The translations under genes were made by a program, and so were the position numbers. From Halomonas sp. GFAJ-1 (GTDB taxonomy: Bacteria; Pseudomonadota; Gammaproteobacteria; Pseudomonadales; Halomonadaceae): 64,000 nt of DNA. Shown here one piece after another: positions 42,335 to 51,563 of this stretch. Position 1 is the first letter of the stretch. Every line of letters begins with the position of its first letter. Under the pieces are notes generated by a model. That model was not told the DNA's origin. It ran no database searches and worked only from the letters and a program-made list of their open reading frames with translations. The stretch spans positions 372,001-436,000 of the forward strand of contig CP016490.1 in NCBI GenBank assembly GCA_002966495.1, in the 5' to 3' direction.

Positions 42335-44855
42335 GCTCTCTACAGCGCCGAATGCTAAGGCGCCCAGCGATGCTGCCGAAGACGTCAGCGCCGACTCCGC
42401 GGCTGCACGCCACGAACTCGATGGGCGCATCAAAGGTGCTGGCCCCCTGGCCCGCGACACGCTTCCCTATACCAATACTCACCCGCACTCCCAGGCCCAT
42501 GAGAGCGCGGTGAAGCATGTCACCGGGCGGGCCGCCTATATTGACGACCTGAGCGTCCCGGCCGATACGCTGCACGTGGCCCTAGGCCTCTCTCCCGTCG
42601 CCCATGGCCGCTTGACCCGCCTCGACCTGGACAAGGTCCGCGCCATGCCCGGCGTGGTGGATGTGATTGCCGTGGATGATGTCCCCGGCCATACCGATAT
42701 CGGCCCGGTCTTCCCCGGTGACCCGATCTTCGTGTCGGATACGATCAGCTACGTCGGTCAGGTTATTTTTGCCGTGGCCGCCGAGAGTCATCGCGCTGCC
42801 CGCGAGGCCGTTCAGGCCGCCGTCATAGAGATTGATGAGCAGCCAGCCTGCCTGGATCCCGTCGCCGCCGCTGAGCGGGAAGAGTTCGTGCGCCCCAGTC
42901 ATGTTCAGCAGAGCGGTGACTGGGAGCAGGCGCTGAAGAACGCCGCCCTGGTGGTGGAAGATGAGCAGTTTGTCGGCGGCCAGGAGCACTTCTACCTGGA
43001 AGGCCAGGCCTGCCTGGTGCAGCCCACCGAAGATGAGGGCGTGGTGGTCTTTACCTCCAACCAGCACCCCAGCGAAACCCAAAAGCTGGTAGCCGAGGTG
43101 CTGGGCATTCCGTTTCATGCGGTGACCGTAGAGGTACGCCGCATGGGCGGCGGCTTCGGCGGCAAGGAGACCCAAGCGTCACCCTGGGCCTGCATCGCCG
43201 CGCTTTTCGCCCGGCGTACCGGACGCACCACCCGGGCGCGCCTACCGCGTGGCGACGATATGCGTGCCACCGGCAAGCGCCACCCCTTCCATAACCGCTA
43301 CCGGCTGGGCGTCGACGAACAGGGCGTGATTCAGGGCGGCGAGATCACCTTGATTGGCGACTGCGGCTATTCGCCGGATCTCTCAGACGCCATTGTCGAC
43401 CGCGCCATGTTCCACAGCGACAACGCCTACTCCTTGGGCGATGCCCGCGTGACCGGCCACCGTGCCCGTACCCATACTGCTTCCAACACCGCCTTTCGCG
43501 GCTTCGGCGGCCCCCAGGGCATGATGGTGATCGAGGCGGCCATGGACGACATCGCCCGACGCATCGGCGAGGACCCTCTGACAGTACGCAAGCGCAACTT
43601 CTACCGCGCCGACAGCCAAACGACCCGTCGTGATATTACTCACTACGGCCAGCAGGTCGATCAGATCGGCCTGTTGCATGATCTGGTCGAGCAGCTTGAG
43701 ACCAGCAGCGACTACTGGGAGCGGCGCCGTGCGATCACCGAATTCAACGCCGAGAGCCCGATCATCAAGCGTGGCCTAGCGCTGACGCCGGTGAAGTTCG
43801 GCATCTCCTTCACCGCGAAGCACCTCAATCAGGCCGGCGCGCTGCTGCATGTTTATACCGACGGCAGCGTGATGATCAACCATGGCGGCACCGAGATGGG
43901 CCAGGGCCTGCACACCAAGATCTGTCAGGTGGCCGCCCGTGAACTGGGGCTGGATACCGAGCAAGTCCGCATTAGCGCCACGCGCACCGATAAGGTGCCC
44001 AACACCTCGCCCACCGCCGCCTCCAGTGGCACCGACCTTAACGGCCAAGCGGCACGAGATGCCTGCACGAAGCTCAAGCAGCGGCTGTTCGATTTTGCCC
44101 ATGAGCACCTCTATCAGGATCAGGGGCTTGACCGCGAAGACATGCGCTTGGAAGACGGACACCTGATTGCCGGCCACGGCGAGAGCGAACGCCGCATTCC
44201 CTGGGGCGAATTGATTCAGGCAGCCTATCTGAATCGCATCTCGCTCTCGGAGAAAGGCTTCTACGCCACCCCGCTGATCCACTACGACCGCAACGTCGGC
44301 CAGGGGCGCCCTTTCTACTATTACGCCTTCGGCGCTGCGGTGGCAGAAGTCAGCGTGGATATCCTCAGCGGCGAGTACCAGGTTGACCGGGTCGATATTC
44401 TTCAAGACGTAGGAGACTCGCTGAACCCTGCCATCGACATCGGCCAGGTGGAGGGCGGTTTCTTCCAGGGCATGGGCTGGCTCACCAGCGAAGAACTGAA
44501 GTGGAACGATGCCGGACGGCTGATCTCCGACGGCCCAGCCACCTACAAAATCCCCACCTATGGTGATCTACCGCCGGTGTTCAACGTCAAGCTGCTGGAG
44601 GGACACCCCAACTCCATGGCCAGCATCTATCGCTCCAAGGCCGTGGGGGAGCCGCCCTTTATGCTCGGCATGGCGGTGTGGTCCGCGCTGCGGGATGCCC
44701 TGGCAAGCCTTACCAACTACGTCGAGGCGCCGCGGCTCGATACCCCGGCCACGCCCGAGCGCGTGCTGATGGCGGCTGAGGCTCTACGCGCCCAATACGG
44801 TTCCCAGCACGACGCCCTGTACAACAAACGGCCGCTGGAAAAAGGTGACGAGTGA
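42318..44855 (+). CDS. xdhB: Xanthine dehydrogenase large (molybdopterin) subunit
   Basis: 845 aa, the catalytic subunit. Ald_Xan_dh_C N-terminal domain (HVTGRAAYIDDLSVP), molybdopterin-binding core with RMGGGFGGKETQ, AFRGFGGPQGMMVIE, GTEMGQGLHTKI and the catalytic Glu in KAVGEPPFMLG. It is about 60 residues longer than typical XdhB at the N-terminus, with a low-complexity start; the GGAGGTGATG before the ATG at 42318 supports this start. It overlaps xdhA by 17 bp and xdhC by one base. Confidence 0.95.
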   Translation: MRTLTKLSTAPNAKAPSDAAEDVSADSAAARHELDGRIKGAGPLARDTLPYTNTHPHSQAHESAVKHVTGRAAYIDDLSVPADTLHVALGLSPVAHGRLTRLDLDKVRAMPGVVDVIAVDDVPGHTDIGPVFPGDPIFVSDTISYVGQVIFAVAAESHRAAREAVQAAVIEIDEQPACLDPVAAAEREEFVRPSHVQQSGDWEQALKNAALVVEDEQFVGGQEHFYLEGQACLVQPTEDEGVVVFTSNQHPSETQKLVAEVLGIPFHAVTVEVRRMGGGFGGKETQASPWACIAALFARRTGRTTRARLPRGDDMRATGKRHPFHNRYRLGVDEQGVIQGGEITLIGDCGYSPDLSDAIVDRAMFHSDNAYSLGDARVTGHRARTHTASNTAFRGFGGPQGMMVIEAAMDDIARRIGEDPLTVRKRNFYRADSQTTRRDITHYGQQVDQIGLLHDLVEQLETSSDYWERRRAITEFNAESPIIKRGLALTPVKFGISFTAKHLNQAGALLHVYTDGSVMINHGGTEMGQGLHTKICQVAARELGLDTEQVRISATRTDKVPNTSPTAASSGTDLNGQAARDACTKLKQRLFDFAHEHLYQDQGLDREDMRLEDGHLIAGHGESERRIPWGELIQAAYLNRISLSEKGFYATPLIHYDRNVGQGRPFYYYAFGAAVAEVSVDILSGEYQVDRVDILQDVGDSLNPAIDIGQVEGGFFQGMGWLTSEELKWNDAGRLISDGPATYKIPTYGDLPPVFNVKLLEGHPNSMASIYRSKAVGEPPFMLGMAVWSALRDALASLTNYVEAPRLDTPATPERVLMAAEALRAQYGSQHDALYNKRPLEKGDE

Positions 44856-45706
44856 TGAACACCCAGCGCCCCGAAAGCTGGCATGAGGCCCTGCACCGCC
44901 TGCAGCGGGACGGCCTACCCCATGCGCTAGCCACCGTGGTGACCAGCGCCGGTTCCACCCCCCGGGAGCCAGGCGCTCGCATGGTGATCACGGCGGATGC
45001 CGTCCACGACACCCTGGGCGGCGGCACCTTCGAGTTTCAGGTGATCGACGCGGCCCGGGAGCGGCTGGCGAGCGCTGAAACCGGCATGAGCCTTGAAGCC
45101 TTCTCCCTGGGTGGGCGCAGCGGGCAGTGTTGCGGCGGCTTCGTCAACGTACTGTTGGAGGTCTTCCCCGGCAGTGCGGCGACCCTGGCCCTCTTCGGCG
45201 CCGGCCATGTCGGTACCGAGCTGGTACGCCTGGCCGCTCCGCTGCCCTGGCGAGTGCTTTGGCACGACAGCCGCGACGCTGTTTTTCCCGCCTGGGCTGA
45301 GGCGCAGCCGCGCCTAACCTGTCACCACGCAACTGACCTACGTGCCGCCGTCGCGGCGCTGCCTGCGAACAGCCACGCGCTAGTGCTGACCCACGACCAC
45401 GCCGAAGACCGCGAGCTGGTGGATGCCCTGCTGCTGCGTGACGACATGGCCTCAATCGGCCTGATCGGATCACACAGTAAGTGGGCTAGCTTCCGCTCGC
45501 GGCTGACCGATGCCGGTCATGACGAAGTGGCGCTAACCAGGGTGCGCTGCCCCATCGGTATGGCAAGTGGTGGCACCGGCGGCGACAAGACGCCCTATGC
45601 CATTGCGCTAGCCACACTGGCCGAGCTGCTGCCCCTGGTGGGCGCCCATGAGCGGGCCGACCAACGCGGCCTCGCCCCAGGCGAACTACGTGCTCTCATC
45701 GACTAG
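44855..45706 (+). CDS. xdhC: Xanthine dehydrogenase accessory protein XdhC (MoCo sulfuration/insertion)
   Basis: 283 aa. The N-terminal XdhC/CoxI domain (TVVTSAGSTPREPGARM, GGRSGQCCGGFVNV) is followed by a Rossmann domain (LFGAGHVGTELVRL, LIGSHSKWASFRSRL and CPIGMASGGTGGDKTPYAIALA). XdhC binds molybdenum cofactor and hands its sulfurated form to the XdhB subunit. The ATG overlaps the xdhB stop by one base (TGATGA), which couples their translation. Confidence 0.94.
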   Translation: MNTQRPESWHEALHRLQRDGLPHALATVVTSAGSTPREPGARMVITADAVHDTLGGGTFEFQVIDAARERLASAETGMSLEAFSLGGRSGQCCGGFVNVLLEVFPGSAATLALFGAGHVGTELVRLAAPLPWRVLWHDSRDAVFPAWAEAQPRLTCHHATDLRAAVAALPANSHALVLTHDHAEDRELVDALLLRDDMASIGLIGSHSKWASFRSRLTDAGHDEVALTRVRCPIGMASGGTGGDKTPYAIALATLAELLPLVGAHERADQRGLAPGELRALID

Positions 45707-45766
45707 CACACTTCTTAAACATGCGCCGTCGCACTTCATAAACATTCGAAAAAAAGAGCCCCTATC

Positions 45767-47083
45767 ATGACGACAAACGACTCGCGCGTGATACGCGCTG
45801 AACTGCTGAGCTTCGATGCCGACCCCGGCGAGGGCGACACCCCTGCCGAAGGCAGCGTTTGCCATATCGAAGACGCTGCCCTGTGGATCGAGAATGGCCG
45901 CATCCGCGCCATCGATGACTATGCGCGACTCGAACCCACCCTGCCCCCCGGAATCGAGGTGATCGACCACCGTGGCAAGTTACTGATGCCCGGCTTCATC
46001 GACAGCCACGTGCACTACGTCCAGCTTGAAATCATGGCCTCCTACGGGCGGCAGCTACTGGATTGGCTCAACGACTACACCTTTCCTGAAGAGTGTCGTT
46101 TCGCTCAGTACGAGCATGCCTTGGCGCTCTCTGATGCGTTTCTTGATGAGATGCTGCGGGTGGGTACCACCACGGCCCAGGTGTTCTGCTCCAGCCACCC
46201 CAGTTCGGTGGATGCCTTCTTCACCGCCAGCCGCAAGCGCGACCTGCGCATGCTGGCGGGCAAGGTGCATATGAATCGTCACGCCCCTGAGGCGCTCTGC
46301 GACGACACCCATGGTGGCATTCGCGACGCCGAGCGGCTAATCAGCGAATGGCACGGCACAGCGCGGCTCGGCTACAGTTTGACGCCCCGCTTTGCCCCCA
46401 CCTCAACCCGCGAACAGCTAGACGCGACGGGCGGGCTGTTGCGGAATGACCCGAGCCTGTGGCTACAGACTCACCTGTCCGAAAACACCGGCGAGCTGGA
46501 CTGGGTGGCCGAGCTATTCCCCGAGAGCCGCGACTACCTTGAGGTCTACGAGCAGTCGGGCTTGGTAGGGCCACGCAGCACCTTTGCCCATGGCATCCAT
46601 CTTGACCAGGGGATGCGCCGCCGACTGGCGGATCGTGGCGCCAACCTGGCCTTCTGCCCCAGTTCTAATCTGTTCCTTGGCAGCGGACTGTTCGACCGCC
46701 ACGCCGCACGCGATGTCGGGCTCAACGTGACCTATGCCAGCGACGTTGGTGGGGGAACCGACCTTTCCGGGCTAGCGACCCTCAAAGCCGCTTATCAAGT
46801 CGGGCAATTGCGGGGGCAGCCCCTAACCGCCTGGCAAGGGTTCTACGGCCTGACACTAGGCAATGCGCGCTCCCTGTCACTGGATAGCAACATTGGCCGC
46901 TTAGCCCCCGGCATGGAAGCCGACTTCGTGGTACTCGACCCTGATGCCACACCGCTGCTGTCAAGACGTCAGGCACGCTGTCGCACCCTTAGCGAGCGCC
47001 TATTTGCGCTGATGATGCTGGGTGATGATCGCAGCGTACTGGAAACCTGGGCGGGCGGAAGGCGCCAGCACGCACGGGATTGA
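45767..47083 (+). CDS. guaD: Guanine deaminase
   Basis: 438 aa amidohydrolase that converts guanine to xanthine, the substrate of the xanthine dehydrogenase encoded just upstream. Metal ligands: HxH in FIDSHVHYVQ, His in LQTHLSENTGE, His in FAHGIHL and Asp in ASDVGGGTDLS. The guanine-specific features PEECRF and NRHAPEAL are present and length is typical. It sits in the same direction, 60 bp after xdhC, in a clear purine catabolic operon. Confidence 0.95.
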   Translation: MTTNDSRVIRAELLSFDADPGEGDTPAEGSVCHIEDAALWIENGRIRAIDDYARLEPTLPPGIEVIDHRGKLLMPGFIDSHVHYVQLEIMASYGRQLLDWLNDYTFPEECRFAQYEHALALSDAFLDEMLRVGTTTAQVFCSSHPSSVDAFFTASRKRDLRMLAGKVHMNRHAPEALCDDTHGGIRDAERLISEWHGTARLGYSLTPRFAPTSTREQLDATGGLLRNDPSLWLQTHLSENTGELDWVAELFPESRDYLEVYEQSGLVGPRSTFAHGIHLDQGMRRRLADRGANLAFCPSSNLFLGSGLFDRHAARDVGLNVTYASDVGGGTDLSGLATLKAAYQVGQLRGQPLTAWQGFYGLTLGNARSLSLDSNIGRLAPGMEADFVVLDPDATPLLSRRQARCRTLSERLFALMMLGDDRSVLETWAGGRRQHARD

Positions 47084-47165
47084 CCACTGGGCCCACCAGG
47101 CGATCAACGACGACTTTTAACAACGATCTCCAACAACAATCTCCAACAACAATAGGATCACCTAT

Positions 47166-48524
47166 ATGGAACCGAACTCCTCCTCCCTTGCCGAGAAGAG
47201 CACCGCTCGGCCTGCTAACTGGCTGGACCACTATTTTGGCGTGACCCGGCGCGGCTCATCGATGCGCACTGAAGTTCTCGCCGGGATCGCGACTTTCCTG
47301 GCGTCCATGTACATCATTGTGGTCAACCCAGCCATTCTCAGCGATGCGGGTATCCCCTTCTCCGCCGCGCTCTCGGCCACGGTGCTGATCAGCTTCATGA
47401 GCAGCCTGGCCATGGGGCTTTATGCCCGCAACCCCATTCTGGTCGCCCCGGGCATGGGCATGAACGCCCTGTTTACCTATACCCTGGTACAAGGTGCAGG
47501 GCTCTCCTGGGAAGTGGCGCTGGGCTGCGTGTTCTGGTCCGGGGTGCTATTCGCCGTACTGGCCATGTTCAACGTCCGCAAAGCGATCATTGAAGCCATT
47601 CCCCCTTCGCTGCGCTACGCGATCACCTGCGGCATTGGTCTGTTTATCACCTTCATCGGCTTCAAGAATGCGGGCTTCATTGTCGGCAGCGACGCGACGC
47701 TGGTGACGCTAGGCGCTATGGATGCCAGCATGGTCACCTTCTTCATCGGCATGATGGCGACAGCGATTCTGGTTATCCTGCGCTTCAACGGTGCGCTGAT
47801 TCTGGGTATCGCCCTGACCACCCTGCTAGCATCACCCATGGGCCGACTGTGGGGCGGTGACGTGGTCGTGGAGTGGAGCGGCCTGGCGGCCTGGCCTGAC
47901 TTCAGCGCGGTGATGCAGGTGGATATTTGGGGAGCGCTGAAGGTTGCTTACCTGCCGTTCATCTTCGTCATGCTGTTCACCAACTTCTTTGATGCCTTAT
48001 CCTGCTTCATGGCCCTTTCTGAGTCGGCCAACCTTAAAGACAAAGATGGCAACCCGCGCAACCTGAAACGCTCCATGACCGTCGACGCCTTCGCCTCGAT
48101 GATCGCGGCGCCGTTGGGTACCAGTGCGGCTCAGACCTTCATCGAGTCTGGCGCTGGCGTGGCCCAGGGCGGCCGAACCGGCCTGGTGGCGGTGGTCATC
48201 GCTCTGCTGTTCTTGCCTTTCCTCTTCCTCTCTCCGCTGCTTTCACTGGTGCCCGGTATTGCCACGGCGCCTGCCCTGGTGCTGGTGGGGCTGTTCATGC
48301 TGGCGCCGATCAGCAAAATCGAGTGGACGGAGTTCGACCAGGCTTTTCCGTCTTTTCTGGCCATCATCTTGATGCCGCTGACCTACTCGATCACCCTGGG
48401 TATCGCCTTTGGCTTCCTCAGCTTCGTCCTGATCAAACTTTTCACCGGCAACATCCAAGCGATCAAACCGGCCATGTGGGTCTCAGCTGCTCTTAGCGTG
48501 GTGATGCTAGTGACCACGCACTAA
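47166..48524 (+). CDS. NCS2 purine permease (AzgA/PbuG type)
   Basis: 452 aa integral membrane protein with about 12-14 hydrophobic helices. AzgA-type signatures: STRTEVLAGIATFLASMYIIVVNPAILSDAG-like N-terminus (RTEVLAGIATFLASMYII), GMGMNALFTYTLV and SAAQTFIESGAGVAQGGRTG. These permeases import hypoxanthine, guanine or adenine with protons. Position after guaD suggests uptake of guanine/hypoxanthine to feed the operon. AAUAGGAUC-type spacing (AATAGGATCACCTAT) precedes the ATG. Confidence 0.92.
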   Translation: MEPNSSSLAEKSTARPANWLDHYFGVTRRGSSMRTEVLAGIATFLASMYIIVVNPAILSDAGIPFSAALSATVLISFMSSLAMGLYARNPILVAPGMGMNALFTYTLVQGAGLSWEVALGCVFWSGVLFAVLAMFNVRKAIIEAIPPSLRYAITCGIGLFITFIGFKNAGFIVGSDATLVTLGAMDASMVTFFIGMMATAILVILRFNGALILGIALTTLLASPMGRLWGGDVVVEWSGLAAWPDFSAVMQVDIWGALKVAYLPFIFVMLFTNFFDALSCFMALSESANLKDKDGNPRNLKRSMTVDAFASMIAAPLGTSAAQTFIESGAGVAQGGRTGLVAVVIALLFLPFLFLSPLLSLVPGIATAPALVLVGLFMLAPISKIEWTEFDQAFPSFLAIILMPLTYSITLGIAFGFLSFVLIKLFTGNIQAIKPAMWVSAALSVVMLVTTH

Positions 48525-48570
48525 CCCCTCTTTTTCATATGTTGAAAGTGGCCGCCTTTCGCGCTTGCGG

Positions 48571-50313
48571 TCACGCTACTGGCGTGAGCGCTTCGTCGGG
48601 GTGAACCAATGCTTGCCAGGCTTCAAAGGTGGTAAAAAACACCTGCCCGGTAAGTTCGCGATAAAGGTCGGTCCCTTTTAGGCGGTCCATAACGGGGCCT
48701 TTCACTTCGGCTAAGTGCAGCGTAGCGCCAGCATCTTTTAGCCGTCCGTTAATGGCTTCTAGGCTTTCTAATGCGGAAGCATCAATGATGTTGACGGCCT
48801 GGCAGGTCAGCACAATGTGTTTCAGCGACGGGGAGCGGGCGGCCAGCGCCATCACGGTGTCTTCCAGGTAGCGAGCGTTGGCGAAGTAGAGGCTTTCATC
48901 AATTCGCAGCATCGCCACATGCTCATCCGTCTCAACCTTATGCCGCTGCACGTTACGAAAGTGCTCAGTGCCCGGGACCCGGCCCACAACAGCACTGTGC
49001 GGCTGGCTGGTTCGGTAAAGGTGCAGCACCAGCGAGAGCACCACGCCACCTACAATGCCCACTTCCACGCTATGAAGTAGCGTTAACAGCAAGGTCGCCA
49101 CCATGGCCATGCCATCGCTGCGGGAGTACTGCCATGTTCGCTTAACCGCGGGTAAATCAATCAACGTGCTTACCGCCACGATAATCGTAGCCGCCAGCGT
49201 CGCGGTAGGTAAAAACGCCAACAAGTCTGTTAACAACAGCGTCGCCAGCACAATCCCTAAGGCCGTGAATGCACCTGCCAGCGGCGTTGCGGCTCCTGCT
49301 TCAAAATTAACTACCGAACGGGAAAACCCACCCGACACCGGCGAACCACCGCTAACGCCAGCGCCCAAGTTCGCCATTCCCAGGGCAATCAATTCTTGGT
49401 TAGGGTCGATCCGCTGACGGCGTTTCGCCGCAAGGGTTTGCGCCACAGAAACCGACTCCACAAACCCAACTAGACTGATTAGCAGCGCCGCCGGCAACAA
49501 CCCCACCCACAGCGATTGATCAAGGCTTGGCAGCGCAATAGCTGGCAAACCGCTGGGCACAAAGCCCACCACATCAACGCCGTGTTGATCCAAGCTGAAG
49601 CCCCAGGCCAGCAGCGTCGTAACCATTACCGCTGAGATTGGCGCGGCTTTCACGACGATACCGGAAACGCTGACAGAAGCCCCCAGCGCTATCAGCCACT
49701 GCTGTAGGTGTTTACGACAGACCAGCAAATAGCCCCACACGCCTAAACCAATCATTAACGTGATGACGTTCACCTGCTGCCACTGGCCGAACAGCGCCGC
49801 TAATAACTCAATTACGTTATGACCGGACGCCTCAACCCCTAAAATATGCTTGAGCTGACTAATGGCAATTAAAATACCTGAGGCGGTGATAAACCCTGAA
49901 ATAACGGGATGGCTTAAAAAATTCACTAAAAAACCCAGCCGCAGTACGCCCATGGCAATCAAAATAAGCCCTGAAAGCGCCGCCAGCACCAGCGCGGCCC
50001 CAATGTATTCCGGGCTACCAGGTGTCGCAAAACCGCTTAACGCAGACGCTGTCATTAGCGCAGCAACGGCCACTGGCCCCACCGCTAAACTCGCGCTGGT
50101 ACCAAAAATGGCATACAGCACTAGCGGCAGCATGCTGGCGTATAACCCCATTTCCGGGGGCAGCCCTGCCAACAACGCATAGGCCAGCGCTTGAGGCACT
50201 AGCATAAGCGTTACTATCACCGCTGCCAGCGCATCCCGAGAGAACTGCGCTTGCTGGTAGCGACGTAGCCAGCCGACTAATGGCACCCAACGCTCAAGTC
50301 TCATCTTGCGCAC
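48571..50313 (-). CDS. SulP-family anion transporter with STAS domain
   Basis: 580 aa. A transmembrane part (~20-425) with the SulP signature (ALAYALLAGLPPEMGLYASMLPLVLYAIFG in short: PPEMGLYASMLP) and NLGAGVSGGSPVSGGFSRSVVN, then a cytosolic STAS domain (~450-560; HIVLTCQAVNIIDASALESL). Members carry sulfate, bicarbonate or other anions, often with Na+ or H+. The gene follows, by 41 bp, a small phosphatase of the BLH group, which in other bacteria is associated with sulfur metabolism, so sulfate-type transport is the best guess. Confidence 0.93.
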   Translation of the reverse strand: MRKMRLERWVPLVGWLRRYQQAQFSRDALAAVIVTLMLVPQALAYALLAGLPPEMGLYASMLPLVLYAIFGTSASLAVGPVAVAALMTASALSGFATPGSPEYIGAALVLAALSGLILIAMGVLRLGFLVNFLSHPVISGFITASGILIAISQLKHILGVEASGHNVIELLAALFGQWQQVNVITLMIGLGVWGYLLVCRKHLQQWLIALGASVSVSGIVVKAAPISAVMVTTLLAWGFSLDQHGVDVVGFVPSGLPAIALPSLDQSLWVGLLPAALLISLVGFVESVSVAQTLAAKRRQRIDPNQELIALGMANLGAGVSGGSPVSGGFSRSVVNFEAGAATPLAGAFTALGIVLATLLLTDLLAFLPTATLAATIIVAVSTLIDLPAVKRTWQYSRSDGMAMVATLLLTLLHSVEVGIVGGVVLSLVLHLYRTSQPHSAVVGRVPGTEHFRNVQRHKVETDEHVAMLRIDESLYFANARYLEDTVMALAARSPSLKHIVLTCQAVNIIDASALESLEAINGRLKDAGATLHLAEVKGPVMDRLKGTDLYRELTGQVFFTTFEAWQALVHPDEALTPVA

Positions 50314-50354
50314 TCACGTAGTCACTCGCCCACCGCACACTCCGCGGCGATGTT

Positions 50355-50786
50355 CTATTCATTAGGCTGATTTTCTAACCCCTCGCGGTGCTCTTCCAAA
50401 TCAAACCCTGCGGCTTTTGCAGCAGAGAAAAGCACGGCTAGGTCGCACTGTTCGGTATGGCGTTTGGCATACGCCCAAAGATGCGTTGCACGCTTTCCAG
50501 AGCGGCAAAACGCTAAAATAGGTCGGGGTAACTGCTGCATGGCCTGTGCAAATGCCTCTACATCCGCGGGGCGATAGTCACCGGGTGCTACCGGAATATG
50601 TACCCAGTGCAGGCCTATCGCTTCTGCTTTTTGGCGGTAGGCCGCTTCATCTGGAAACTCGTCACTTTCCCCAGCCTTGCAGTTGCAGATAACTGTTTTG
50701 AAGCCTTTGGCTTTAACGTCCTCTAATGCTTCAACGGTGAGTGACGACGTAATCTCGACACCCTTTTCTAACGGCTGTGTTTGCAT
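50355..50786 (-). CDS. TIGR01244-type (BLH/DSP-like) phosphatase domain protein
   Basis: 143 aa. The C-terminal signature ILAFCRSGKRATHLW is the CxxxxR loop of the cysteine-phosphatase-like BLH family; residues before it (VHIPVAPGDYRPADVEAFAQAM) fit the TIGR01244 model. In several bacteria this domain is fused to a metallo-beta-lactamase-fold (sulfide/persulfide) enzyme. Here a decayed MBL-fold gene lies directly upstream (50863-51078). It is 41 bp before the SulP transporter on the same strand, so they probably form an operon. A Phe replaces the usual His before the Cys. Confidence 0.8.
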   Translation of the reverse strand: MQTQPLEKGVEITSSLTVEALEDVKAKGFKTVICNCKAGESDEFPDEAAYRQKAEAIGLHWVHIPVAPGDYRPADVEAFAQAMQQLPRPILAFCRSGKRATHLWAYAKRHTEQCDLAVLFSAAKAAGFDLEEHREGLENQPNE

Positions 50787-50862
50787 AGCACTTCCCCTTT
50801 TTCATAGCTCTTGTTAAACACTTAATCCCACGCGGCGCCTGCTAAAGCATCCAGTGGAAACT

Positions 50863-51078
50863 TTACATAACGCTTAACGTTAGCTTCTGGCGACGGTAAC
50901 CGCCCACCACGCGCATTGACCTGTAGTGCAGGTTACTCGTGCGCTGTTCAGCCACCGTACTTCCCCACTGCGGCTCGCGGCCATCAGGCGTATAGTAGTG
51001 CCCCGTAAACAGCCGGGCGGTATCGGGAAGCATCGGGAAGTAGCGTTGAGCATTATGCGTTCCTACGGGCTTCGGCAT
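50863..51078 (-). pseudogene. Remnant of a metallo-beta-lactamase-fold hydrolase (C-terminal end)
   Basis: The frame holds LPDTARLFTGHYYTPDGREPQWGSTVAEQRTSNLHYR, whose core (LFTGHDYxPxGRE, WESTVxEQRxxN) is the C-terminal end of persulfide-dioxygenase/BLH-type MBL proteins. The metal-binding HxHxDH N-terminal part is missing, and the tail after HYR does not fit the family. It is a fossil lying upstream of the BLH phosphatase and SulP genes, with which it probably once formed an operon. Confidence 0.6.
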
Positions 51079-51563
51079 TAACAGGAATAACGATAGCTCA
51101 TTTTGTTATATAATGCGAACCGTCATGCTCTATTATTCCAGTAGCAACGCTCAGCCTGCCATGAGGTGTACGGCTAGCGCGAAGCCAGCCAAGGCTAAAG
51201 CCTAGCTAGACCGCGCCAGCTTGTGTTGGAAGTAGCTGCAATGCTCAAAATACACGCACAAAAAATTCGTTTTTGGCTGGGATAGCGGCGGGCAAATGCA
51301 CGTTCTGCACTCAGGGGGCTGCAGTTATTTTACGAATCAGGGTGAGAGCTCACCAATACAGGCTTGGAGATTCATCCGTTTATCCACATCTAGCAGGTTA
51401 TCAAGGCGGTTAACGCACTCCATCCCAATCGTTTGCATAAGGTGACTGACAGATAAGTCGCTACGAACAGGAACACCCCCTTTGATTCAAGCTTAGTCGC
51501 GAATAGCGAAGAGCAACTCCTCCATGTTCATATTAAGAAATAGATGCGGAGTAGCCTTGGAAA
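51079..51563. other. Non-coding gap with a small unassigned protein-like frame
   Basis: No full gene. On the - strand about 51337-51484 a frame without a start codon reads SDLSVSHLMQTIGMECVNR and ends LQACIGELSP; the composition is protein-like but I do not recognise it, so it may be another gene fossil. Confidence 0.25.

Noticed and set aside
42318..44855. Long open frames on the strand opposite xdhB (for example 42582-43175 and 43776-44405)
   Set aside because: They mirror a GC-rich coding gene, have no ribosome-binding sites and overlap catalytic motifs of XdhB. They are shadows.
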